NCBI GenBank assembly: GCA_023433855.1
Contig: JAEYTV010000094.1
Location: 1-12,114 of the forward strand
DNA length: 12,114 nucleotides
Source: Pseudomonadota bacterium
Lineage (GTDB): Bacteria > Pseudomonadota > Alphaproteobacteria > Rhizobiales > Rhizobiaceae
Direction: 5' to 3'
Part shown: positions 1-5,856 of the stretch, piece after piece
Layout: each line of letters opens with the position of its first letter
Position numbering within the stretch: the stretch's first letter is position 1
Notes under the pieces: model-generated
The model's database searches: none
What the model was told of the DNA's origin: nothing
The model's input: only the letters and a program-made list of their open reading frames with translations
Position numbers and translations under genes: made by a program

Positions 1-41
1 CCGTTCCCGCTATTTCCGCCACCGTTCCCGCTATTTCCGCC
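1..41. repeat. 21-base in-frame tandem repeat
   Basis: A 20-base unit at 1-20 is repeated exactly at 22-41, giving a 21-base period that probably continues past the left edge. More diverged units continue to about position 70. On the minus strand each unit encodes GGNSGNG. The period is a multiple of three, so copy-number changes would lengthen or shorten the protein without a frameshift. Confidence 0.75.
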
Positions 42-170
42 GCCCTTACCGTTTCCTCCGCCCTTTCCATTGCCGCCGCCGCCTCTACCCTGGGCCAAGC
101 CGTTGCTGGAGGTCGCAAGCGTAAGGACGCTGGCCACAAGGCCGCCTAAGACAAAGCGTCGCGCAAACAA
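1..170 (-). CDS. Secreted Gly/Asn-rich repeat protein, N-terminal part (partial, runs off left edge)
   Basis: The minus strand stays open from a TTG at 168-170 to the window edge, giving 56 residues. The TTG lies 5 bases after the Shine-Dalgarno run GAGGAGG (176-182), and starting there gives a clean signal peptide: Met-Phe-Ala-Arg-Arg, a hydrophobic core (VLGGLVASVLTLA), then a likely cleavage after GLAQ near residue 27. No in-frame ATG is seen just upstream; GTG codons at 207-212 and 222-224 lack a ribosome site and would bury the hydrophobic core behind an acidic stretch. The mature part is a low-complexity run of GGGNGK and GGGNSGNG units with no recognisable fold. It is probably exported to the periplasm or cell surface. 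It diverges from the two-component pair, which might regulate it; that is inference. Function unknown. Confidence 0.6.
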   Translation of the reverse strand, partial: MFARRFVLGGLVASVLTLATSSNGLAQGRGGGGNGKGGGNGKGGGNSGNGGGNSGN

Positions 171-175
171 CTCGA

Positions 176-182
176 CCTCCTC
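176..182 (-). promoter_or_regulatory. Strong ribosome binding site that decides a TTG start
   Basis: On the minus strand this reads GAGGAGG, a near-perfect match to the anti-Shine-Dalgarno sequence, and it is spaced 5 bases from the TTG at 168-170. It is the main reason for choosing this start for the Gly-rich protein. Confidence 0.6.
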
Positions 183-414
183 TTCGGGCTCTGAATGAAC
201 TGCCGCCACCACACGCGAAGCCACGCCGGCAATGCACGGGAAATTACACGGCAAGCCCGGTGGGCGTAAATACCGAGCACAAACTGTCGTGGCATGCCGT
301 GCCAAGCGAAGAACCTTAGCATGCAGTTGCATGGCCTCAATACGCCACCGATATCGCAGACGGGATTTTAGTGATAGATTACGGCTTGTGCACCGGGGGG
401 CGTTTGCACAGTTG

Positions 415-1803
415 ATGATGAAAAGATGGAATTCGCTGTCCCTAGGCAAGCAATTCCTGCTTGCCGGCATAGCGGTATCGTTGCTGGCAATGTTGGCGGT
501 GGGGTCGCTTGTCGCCCACGTCATCGAGCGTTCTTTCCTCAGTCATGCGGCTTCAGCGACCGCGCTCTACGTCGACAGCGTCATCGCGCCTGTCCTGCCC
601 GACATGAGGACGACGCAACGCCTGGACGACATCATCGTTCATTCGCTCGACGAAACGCTCGGTGCCGGGAAATTGAGCGAGCGCCTTGTGTCCTTCCGGC
701 TATGGCGCCGGGACGGCACGATCCTCTATTCCGATCGGGCGGAGCTCATGGGAAAGCGGTTCCCGCCGAGCGAAAACCTCGAAAAAGCCTTCTCCGGCGA
801 GGTGGTGGCTGATTACAGCCCGGCAAAAGGCGGCAACGAGAAATCGTCGCCCTGGCCTCTTCTGGAAATATACAGCCCGGTGCTGCAACCGTGGTCGGGT
901 GAGGTAGCCGCGGTATTGGAGTTTCACGAAAGCGCTCCGGACCTGGCTCCAAGCCTCTGGCTGGCGCGCATGAAGGGCTGGGCGGCGGTTGCACTGGTCA
1001 CGCTTGGCCTTTTCGCCACCCTTTCGGCAATCGTGCTCCGCGGAAGCTCCACGATCGAGACACAGCGCCTGGCGCTCGAACACCGCATCGCGGAACTGGC
1101 CCGGTTGGCTGACAGGAACGAAACCTTGGCCGCCCGCGTGCAACTCGCAGCGGAAAGGGCCACTGCCTTCAACGAACGTTTCCTTCGCCGGCTCGGAGCG
1201 GACTTGCATGATGGGCCGGCGCAACTTGTCGCATTCGCTGCGCTGAGGCTTGGCAGCCGCATCCTGCGCGACCCTGAAATTCCCGCTCCAACGAAGGCAC
1301 GTGAACTGGACGTCATCAAAGCGAGCCTCGCGGAGGCCATGGAGGAAATCAGGACGATTTCAGGAGGCCTGGCCATTCCCCACATCGAGACCGCCGATGT
1401 CCACGAGGTCCTAAAGGCTGCGGTCAACGCGCATGAACAGAGAATGAAAACAAGGGTCGAACTTCGATATTCGGAGCTTTGCCCGACCTTGAACGCCGAC
1501 GCCAAAATCTGCGTGTTTCGTTTCGTTCAGGAAGCGCTGAGCAACGCGTTCCTGCACGCTGGAAGCAAGGGCACGGTGGTTTCGCAGCGATATGACAACG
1601 GGAAATTCGTCGTCGAGGTTTCGGATGAAGGTCCCGGGTTCGATCCCAACTCGGTGCCGAAGGAACGTCTTGGCCTTGCGTGTCTTCGCCAGCGGGTCGA
1701 AAGCCTGGGCGGCGCTTGGGCAATCGAGACATCGCCACAGGGAACGCGCGTGTCGATGATACTTGTCGCCAGCAGCAATGAGGTTGATGAATGGGCAGCA
1801 TAA
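415..1803 (+). CDS. Membrane sensor histidine kinase, HisKA_3 (NarL/DegS-like) type
   Basis: A 462-residue kinase that should autophosphorylate on His and pass the phosphate to the response regulator encoded next. A membrane helix at about residues 12-34 and a second at about 189-209 flank a periplasmic domain of roughly 150 residues. That domain includes a segment 'RLWRRDGTILYSDRAELMGK' typical of single-Cache/PDC sensor folds (family assignment inferred). A coiled-coil-like linker (about 215-255) leads to the HisKA_3 motif LHDGPAQ with His265. The HATPase_c domain has the N box VQEALSNAF (Asn377), the G1 box DEGPGF (404-409) and a G2-like LGLACLRQRV. The frame is open upstream to an ATG at 232, but ATG 415/418 directly precedes the charged residues and first membrane helix expected at an N-terminus. 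No good Shine-Dalgarno is visible, so the exact start is uncertain. The stop overlaps the next gene by 13 bases. The signal sensed is unknown. Confidence 0.9.
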   Translation: MMKRWNSLSLGKQFLLAGIAVSLLAMLAVGSLVAHVIERSFLSHAASATALYVDSVIAPVLPDMRTTQRLDDIIVHSLDETLGAGKLSERLVSFRLWRRDGTILYSDRAELMGKRFPPSENLEKAFSGEVVADYSPAKGGNEKSSPWPLLEIYSPVLQPWSGEVAAVLEFHESAPDLAPSLWLARMKGWAAVALVTLGLFATLSAIVLRGSSTIETQRLALEHRIAELARLADRNETLAARVQLAAERATAFNERFLRRLGADLHDGPAQLVAFAALRLGSRILRDPEIPAPTKARELDVIKASLAEAMEEIRTISGGLAIPHIETADVHEVLKAAVNAHEQRMKTRVELRYSELCPTLNADAKICVFRFVQEALSNAFLHAGSKGTVVSQRYDNGKFVVEVSDEGPGFDPNSVPKERLGLACLRQRVESLGGAWAIETSPQGTRVSMILVASSNEVDEWAA

Positions 1804-2468
1804 GAATTGCGATCATTGACGATCATCCCTTGTTCAGGGCGGGCGTCGCACGCAGCCTTTCCGAGGTGGGTGGCTTCGAGATCGTGGCCGAGGGCAGCAC
1901 GCATGGCGATGCGATCCGGTTGGTCGATCAACACCAGCCCGACATCCTGTTGCTAGACGTGTCGATCCCGGGAGGCGGCGGGCTAAATGCCGCGCAAACA
2001 ATTCTGGGAAAAAATCGCGACCAGAAAATCGTGATGCTGACCGTCTCGGAAGCGGCAGGAGATGTGACGCGAACCTTGAGCAGCGGCGCTCGCGGTTACG
2101 TGCTGAAAGGCGTCGACGCGGAAGCGCTTGCGAAAATACTGTTGGAGATCGCCGCGGGTGATGCCTATGTTTCGCCCGCGCTTTCAGCCCGTCTGCTCTC
2201 CGGAGAGAAAACCGTCGCTTCGCTGGGGGCCGAAGCGAGCACTGAGGAGTTGAGCGAACGTCAACGTCAAATACTCAAGTTTGTGTCGCTTGGTTGGACA
2301 AACAAGGAGATCGCCTCCGAGCTTCATCTTCAGGAGAAGACAATCAAGCACCAACTCACGCGTATCTTCTCGATACTCGACGTCAGCAACAGGACCGAGG
2401 CCGCGATGGTCTTCCGCAATGCCGACGAGTCCAGCTTTAGGCCAACCGGGCTGCAACCCCTTACTTAG
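1791..2468 (+). CDS. Two-component response regulator, LuxR/NarL family
   Basis: A 225-residue cytoplasmic transcription regulator, cognate partner of the overlapping kinase gene. The receiver domain (about 3-120) has the acidic pocket Asp10-Asp11, the phosphoacceptor Asp56 (LLLDVSIPG), the switch Thr84 (MLTVSE) and the conserved Lys106 (YVLKG). A linker of about 30 residues leads to a GerE/LuxR-type helix-turn-helix at about 154-207 (LSERQRQILKFVSLGWTNKE and following, with an EKTIKHQLTRIF recognition-helix segment). The start is supported by a GAGG ribosome site 7 bases upstream (1780-1783). All residues needed for phosphorylation are present. Targets are unknown; the divergent Gly-rich secreted gene and the downstream SRAP gene are candidates by position only. 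Confidence 0.93.
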   Translation: MGSIRIAIIDDHPLFRAGVARSLSEVGGFEIVAEGSTHGDAIRLVDQHQPDILLLDVSIPGGGGLNAAQTILGKNRDQKIVMLTVSEAAGDVTRTLSSGARGYVLKGVDAEALAKILLEIAAGDAYVSPALSARLLSGEKTVASLGAEASTEELSERQRQILKFVSLGWTNKEIASELHLQEKTIKHQLTRIFSILDVSNRTEAAMVFRNADESSFRPTGLQPLT

Positions 2469-2768
2469 TCTCTCTCACCTAGCCTGAGGTCTCTATTTCA
2501 CCGGTGACACATGGCATTTCCGCGCTGTCAAAGCAAAAGACAGTCGACGCAAATACGAACCTTCCCTTGCGTAAGATTATATGCACGAGATTCCCTGCAC
2601 TCCCGAATTCCAGCAGAACTTGTCTCCACGTAGCGTAAATCACCGCCCCGAATCGTGAGTATTTCCGTCTAAAGGGACTTTTGCGTCGGAAAGCTCGGGA
2701 CCTTAGTCCCTTCCGCGTGTGCTTTGCGACAAGCACTCTGGCTTGGAAGCCGTGGGGGCATCTAAGTC
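2469..2768. other. 300-base intergenic region with palindromes, no gene seen
   Basis: No credible coding sequence was found here. Two symmetric elements are visible: a perfect 10-base palindrome TCACCGGTGA at 2498-2507, and an inverted repeat with 8-base arms, AAGGGACT at 2672-2679 and AGTCCCTT at 2705-2712. The second lies about 60 bases before the SRAP gene and could mark its promoter or operator. No clear T-tract terminator follows the response regulator. No GTTC-N7-GTTC LexA box of the alphaproteobacterial type was found by eye. Confidence 0.5.
2672..2712. repeat. 8-base inverted repeat upstream of the SRAP gene
   Basis: Arms AAGGGACT (2672-2679) and AGTCCCTT (2705-2712) are perfect complements separated by 25 bases. 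It may be a regulator site or a weak hairpin. An 8-base arm can arise by chance in a window this size, so the functional claim is weak. Confidence 0.3.
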
Positions 2769-3731
2769 ATGTGCGAGCGTTTCACTTTACGAAGCGCGTG
2801 GCCGGACATCCAAGCGATGTATCGGTTGGCTGGAGACATCAAGACGGATCTCGATGCAACCGATCGTTTTGATCGTGCGCCGACCGAGAATCTGCTTTTC
2901 GTAACTGCTGGCGAGCAAGGTAGCCACAGGCTGCGCGAGGGCCGCTGGGGGCTGGTGCCCTGGAAGGCGAAGGAAGTCCCGAAGCAGGTCATGTCCAATG
3001 CGCGCGTCGAAGTGGCCGACATTTCGAGCGCTTTCAAAGACGCCTGGGGATCCAAGCGCTGCCTCGTCCCGGCGGACGGTTTCTATGTGAACGGCAGGGA
3101 CGGCGACTCGTGGTTCGTCCATCAGCCGGGAGGCCGGGCGTTTTCCTTCGCCGGCTTGTGGGCCTACAACAGCAGGCTCGACATCACGAGTTGCACTCTC
3201 GTCACGATGCCGGCGACCGAGCCTATGGACCAACTTCATAGGACGCAGCCTGCAATCCTTGCTCCCGAGGCCTACGATGCCTGGCTCAACCCTGCGACGC
3301 CAGCAAAAGATGTGAAGTCGCTACTTGATCGCAGCCTCAGCGGCGATCTCGAGTTTCATCGCGTCAACCATGCCTTGGATCCGATCGAGGAGCCGAGAAA
3401 CATTGTCGTTGAAGATCAAGCTGTCCCTGCCATTCGTGAGATCCGGCGCGATGACGGCAAGGATCGCCTCATTTCAAGGCTGCAGGGGTTGCCCAGCGAA
3501 GGACCTAATGAGATCCTGATTGATCCACGTGATCGACTCCTGGCCCGCCGCTCCGGCATTTTCAAGTTTTGGTGCGAGCACGAAGGCTGCAACAACGGCG
3601 CCTTTTGGGGCTACTCCCAAAACGGTCAAGGGCCAAGAAGCTGGTTCTGCAACGAACATCGCGCCGATGGCGAGGCAGTGCTAGGTCGGCAACGGTCTAA
3701 AGACATCTCCACTTCAAGCCACGTGCGCTGA
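2769..3731 (+). CDS. SRAP-domain protein (YedK/HMCES-like) with altered active site and C-terminal Cys/His cluster
   Basis: A 320-residue protein. SRAP proteins shield abasic sites in single-stranded DNA by linking the N-terminal Cys2 to the open sugar. The start gives Met-Cys-Glu-Arg-Phe, so Cys2 becomes N-terminal after Met removal. That fixes the start at this ATG (GGGGG at 2754-2758 is a weak ribosome site). Other family motifs are RAPTEN (36-41), GRWGLVPW (58-65), NARVE (77-81; the catalytic Asn) and LHRTQPAIL (His157 in the catalytic His position). The motif that normally reads DGWFEW or GFYEW here reads DGFYVN: Val107 replaces the conserved Glu (Glu105 in E. coli YedK). A tail of about 100 residues beyond the usual domain contains Cys269-x4-Cys274 and Cys294-x2-His297, a possible zinc-binding knuckle. 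It stands alone between unrelated genes. Family membership is sure; whether it still crosslinks abasic DNA is open. Confidence 0.9.
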   Translation: MCERFTLRSAWPDIQAMYRLAGDIKTDLDATDRFDRAPTENLLFVTAGEQGSHRLREGRWGLVPWKAKEVPKQVMSNARVEVADISSAFKDAWGSKRCLVPADGFYVNGRDGDSWFVHQPGGRAFSFAGLWAYNSRLDITSCTLVTMPATEPMDQLHRTQPAILAPEAYDAWLNPATPAKDVKSLLDRSLSGDLEFHRVNHALDPIEEPRNIVVEDQAVPAIREIRRDDGKDRLISRLQGLPSEGPNEILIDPRDRLLARRSGIFKFWCEHEGCNNGAFWGYSQNGQGPRSWFCNEHRADGEAVLGRQRSKDISTSSHVR

Positions 3732-3950
3732 CCCCCTGCTCCCCAAGTGAGCTCGCTGTTCTTCGCAGTGGCTGGTTCTCCCCGTCGCTTGGCAAGTCGA
3801 ATGGAAATATTCGCCCGAACAATGCAAATGCGCTCAGTCGGCATAACTGGAGTGCATCGGTATATTTAAAGATTATGAACTTCTGATACAGGCCCTCAAC
3901 AGACTTGTGCGACGTTCCGGGCCCGTATGGTTTGGGTAGAGGTACGGAAC

Positions 3951-5183
3951 ATGTTCAGGAGGTTCTGGAAGTCCGAGGGCGGCAACTACGCCATCGTGAC
4001 CGGCATCGTCATCGTCCCTTTGATGGCAGCCGTGGCTGGCGCAGTGGACTACACCATGGCGCTTAACAAGGCCGACCAGTTGCAGAACTCGCTCGACGCT
4101 TCGGCGCTTGCGATCGCCACTGCTTACGATCTCGGCATGACCGACGAAGAGCTGACGCGACTTGGCCAAGACTACTACGACTCGGACATGAAGGGGATCT
4201 CGAACGAGATCGAGGCCTTCCGATACTCGGACGAACTGTCCAGCGACCTGGTTGCCCTTGCCACCTCCGAAGAGGACGAAATCTTTATCACCGCGCGCTC
4301 CACCATCGCGCATGAAGGGATTCTTGGAGCGTTCGACTGGCCGGTGAAGCGGCGCAGCGTCGTCAAGATCAAGCGCGGAGCTCCGGCATGTGTGCTTGCC
4401 CTCGATCCCTCTGCCGCCTCCGCGGTCAAGTTCCAGGGCTCCACAGACATTGAATTGACAGGCTGCGTCATTGCCGCCAATTCGAAGTCTAGCACCGCCG
4501 TTTCCCGCGGCGGCTCAGCCCTCTTGAGCGCAGCGTGCATCAGTACCGTCGGCGGAACATCGGGCGTTACCAGCAGTTCCAACGTGGATCTGGAGTGCGA
4601 CGCCCCACTGGAGAACCAGTATCCATCCTTCGACCCGCTGAAGGGGGTGGAACCGCCGAGCTACTCGAGCTGCCAGAACGTTCCCGGCGGCAAGAACAAG
4701 ACACTTTCGCCCGGAAAATTCTGCAACAAAACGTGGTCCGGCAACATCACTCTGGAGCCAGGAAATTATGTTTTGGACGGTGGCAAGGTAAATCTCGGAG
4801 GCAACGGTTCACTGAAGGGAACCGGCGTCACCATCTTTCTGCTGAACGATGCGGAATTCTCGATAAACGGCAATGAAGTCGTCCAGCTTACGCCTCCGAC
4901 ATCGGGTCCCTATGCCGGGATCACCATCTTTCAGGAAAAGAGCAACGACAACACGATCAGCATCAACGGCGGATCGGATTCCTACGTCACCGGGTTCGTC
5001 TACGCTCCCGGCGCGCATCTCTTCTATGCCGGCAACTCCGCAACGACCACGCTTTCCCAATGTCTCAGGCTGGTCGGCAAAACCATAGAGATGACCGGCA
5101 ACTCCGACATCAAGTCCGACTGCACGGCGGAACTTGGTGGCCGGGAGATGTTTGCCGGCAGATACATCTTGCTCGTACGATAG
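3951..5183 (+). CDS. TadG-like (Flp pilus-assembly TadE/G family) surface protein
   Basis: A 410-residue protein with the TadE/G N-terminal module: a charged start ending in EGGNYA, a hydrophobic helix (about 13-36, AIVTGIVIVPLMAAVAGAVD) and the typical alanine-rich stretch DQLQNSLDASALAIATA (42-58). The rest (about 145-395) is rich in Gly, Ser, Thr and Asn with short strand-like repeats, suggesting an extracytoplasmic beta structure. It has eight cysteines (147, 172, 196, 216, 241, 258, 371, 391), an even number consistent with disulfides. CVLALDPSA at 147-155 sits where longer TadG proteins have a von Willebrand A metal site, but no full vWA domain follows. ATG 3951 is preferred over ATG 3927 because AGAGGT (3938-3943) lies 7 bases before it. 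No other tad/cpa gene is in the window, so it is a stand-alone copy. It is likely anchored in the inner membrane and exposed outside; exact role unknown. Confidence 0.8.
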   Translation: MFRRFWKSEGGNYAIVTGIVIVPLMAAVAGAVDYTMALNKADQLQNSLDASALAIATAYDLGMTDEELTRLGQDYYDSDMKGISNEIEAFRYSDELSSDLVALATSEEDEIFITARSTIAHEGILGAFDWPVKRRSVVKIKRGAPACVLALDPSAASAVKFQGSTDIELTGCVIAANSKSSTAVSRGGSALLSAACISTVGGTSGVTSSSNVDLECDAPLENQYPSFDPLKGVEPPSYSSCQNVPGGKNKTLSPGKFCNKTWSGNITLEPGNYVLDGGKVNLGGNGSLKGTGVTIFLLNDAEFSINGNEVVQLTPPTSGPYAGITIFQEKSNDNTISINGGSDSYVTGFVYAPGAHLFYAGNSATTTLSQCLRLVGKTIEMTGNSDIKSDCTAELGGREMFAGRYILLVR

Positions 5184-5224
5184 CGCGCCGAGCACTATGC
5201 CGCGTCTTCGCGAACCGGCGCGCT
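5182..5224 (+). terminator. Inverted repeat at the end of the TadG-like gene
   Basis: Perfect 9-base arms AGCGCGCCG (5182-5190) and CGGCGCGCT (5216-5224) begin within the TAG stop. A smaller CGCG-tctt-CGCG hairpin lies inside the loop (5201-5212). No T-tract follows, so this is not a canonical intrinsic terminator. It could stabilise the mRNA end, or control the small reading frame whose ATG (5197) sits in the loop. Confidence 0.4.
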
Positions 5225-5298
5225 CACCATACGGCCTGATAAGTGTTGTCGTCTTCTGCGTGTGTTTCTGGGTGCTGTTGACATGGCTGCTTGTCTAG
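5197..5298 (+). CDS. Candidate 33-residue single-span membrane protein
   Basis: A short frame runs from ATG 5197 to TAG 5296-5298. The peptide begins with a positively charged head (MPRLREPARSPYG) and continues as an almost unbroken hydrophobic helix of about 20 residues (positions 14-33) containing VVVFCVCFWVLLTWLLV, ending right at the stop. This layout, basic head then one membrane span with the head predicted inside, is typical of bacterial small membrane proteins. Weaknesses: there is no clear Shine-Dalgarno, and the ATG lies in the loop of an inverted repeat 13 bases after the TadG-like stop. It may be translated by coupling with that gene. Function unknown. Confidence 0.4.
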   Translation: MPRLREPARSPYGLISVVVFCVCFWVLLTWLLV

Positions 5299-5351
5299 CT
5301 GGCCAGGAAGGCTCTACCTGCCAAGGAAATGGGCGCAGACCGCACTTGATC

Positions 5352-5367
5352 TTCCGCGATAACGGAA
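5352..5367. promoter_or_regulatory. Operator-like palindrome, copy 1
   Basis: TTCCGCGATAACGGAA: arms TTCCG and CGGAA around a 6-base centre. The 18-base stretch TTCCGCGATAACGGAATA (5352-5369) recurs exactly at 5526-5543. The shape resembles binding sites of dimeric regulators such as the IclR family (family suggestion is inference). No such regulator gene lies in the window. Confidence 0.5.
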
Positions 5368-5424
5368 TAGCCGGCGACCGCAGGGAATGTTGCTATCCGA
5401 GCAGCGGGTCCACCCACTCGCTTT

Positions 5425-5467
5425 GGCCGGCGCCCTAACCCCAAGCCCCACGCCCTGGGCGCCGGCC
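5425..5467. repeat. GC-rich inverted repeat with 11-base arms, module copy 1
   Basis: GGCCGGCGCCC (5425-5435) and GGGCGCCGGCC (5457-5467) are perfect complements around a 21-base loop rich in C. A similar pair with the same 32-base arm-to-arm spacing is found at 5603-5645. This could be an mRNA hairpin or a dispersed intergenic repeat such as those known in rhizobial genomes (RIME-like; not verified). Confidence 0.55.
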
Positions 5468-5492
5468 GCTATCCGTGTCTGGGGTGGAAGAC

Positions 5493-5512
5493 GCGCCGGA
5501 TCGCTCCGGTGC
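5493..5512. repeat. Short stem-loop
   Basis: GCGCCGGA (5493-5500), loop tcgc, TCCGGTGC (5505-5512): eight pairs including one G-T (G-U in RNA). It lies between the first hairpin and the second operator-like palindrome and has no T-tract. Confidence 0.4.
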
Positions 5513-5523
5513 CAAGGGTGTCT

Positions 5524-5543
5524 TATTCCGCGATAACGGAATA
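5524..5543. promoter_or_regulatory. Operator-like palindrome, copy 2
   Basis: Here the arms extend to 7 bases: TATTCCG, centre CGATAA, CGGAATA. The core is identical to the copy at 5352-5367, 174 bases upstream. Two identical sites at that spacing would allow one regulator to bind twice or form a loop ahead of the transporter operon. Confidence 0.55.
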
Positions 5544-5602
5544 TCCGAATCGTACCAGCCCATGCTCTTGTCGTCAGGCGGCGGACCTTTGCGGGCCCGT
5601 CA

Positions 5603-5645
5603 GGCCGGCGCTCCTCAGGCAACACTCTCCCATTGGGCGCCGGCC
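5603..5645. repeat. GC-rich inverted repeat, module copy 2
   Basis: GGCCGGCGC (5603-5611) pairs with GCGCCGGCC (5637-5645), 9 perfect bases. It stands 77 bases after the start of palindrome copy 2, against 73 bases in copy 1, with the same arm spacing. This indicates a duplicated palindrome-plus-hairpin module whose intervening sequence has diverged. Confidence 0.5.
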
Positions 5646-5652
5646 ACTTCTG

Positions 5653-5696
5653 CGGATTGCCGGCACGCCCCCTCCTCCCGGTTTGCCGGCAATCCG
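5653..5696. repeat. Inverted repeat with 13-base perfect arms
   Basis: CGGATTGCCGGCA (5653-5665) and TGCCGGCAATCCG (5684-5696) are perfect complements around an 18-base pyrimidine-rich loop. Arms this long are unlikely by chance. No T-tract follows, so it is more likely a mobile repeat relic or a leader-RNA structure than a terminator. A related fragment, GTCGGCAATCGG, occurs at about 5789-5800. Confidence 0.6.
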
Positions 5697-5856
5697 GCAT
5701 TCGCCCGCTGCATTCCTTCTTCTTTCCTTCGTGACAGAAATTTTCCCCGCGCTGGCTCGGTGCAAAAAAGCATTCCTCGCGCTAGGCTGTCGGCAATCGG
5801 AAACTCGCGATCCGCTCTTCACGCGATGCAGCGATCCGCCGCCCCATGGAGTGACC

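Larger units (their letters stand above)
5299..5856. other. 558-base non-coding leader packed with inverted repeats
   Basis: No credible gene was found. The frame of the transporter binding protein stays open leftward to an ATG at 5509, but that stretch codes for low-complexity Pro/Ala/Arg/Ser sequence laid over hairpins, and a better start exists at 5857. The region holds two operator-like palindromes, two matching GC-rich hairpins, a short hairpin and a 13-base-arm inverted repeat (listed separately). It ends in a pyrimidine-rich stretch (about 5710-5745) and about 100 bases of leader. Since the six-gene transporter operon begins directly after it, it probably contains the operon promoter, though no convincing -35/-10 pair can be named. 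Confidence 0.6.

Noticed and set aside
1..70. Possible CRISPR-like or minisatellite array
   Set aside because: The units are directly adjacent, have no spacers, and encode an in-frame Gly/Asn repeat behind a signal peptide.
232..414. Leftward extension of the kinase frame to ATG 232
   Set aside because: The added residues are Arg/Cys-rich with no domain, and the first membrane helix would no longer be N-terminal.
2469..2768. LexA (SOS) box ahead of the SRAP gene
   Set aside because: No GTTC-N7-GTTC or GAAC-N7-GAAC pair was found. Isolated GAAC words lack a partner at the right spacing.
5752..5770. Sigma-54-like promoter (TGGCTCGGTGC)
   Set aside because: The GG to GC spacing is 6 bases, not the 10 needed between the -24 and -12 elements.
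5509..5856. Leftward extension of the binding-protein frame to ATG 5509
   Set aside because: It would put 116 low-complexity residues before a Tat signal and translate through hairpin repeats. ATG 5857 has a proper ribosome site.
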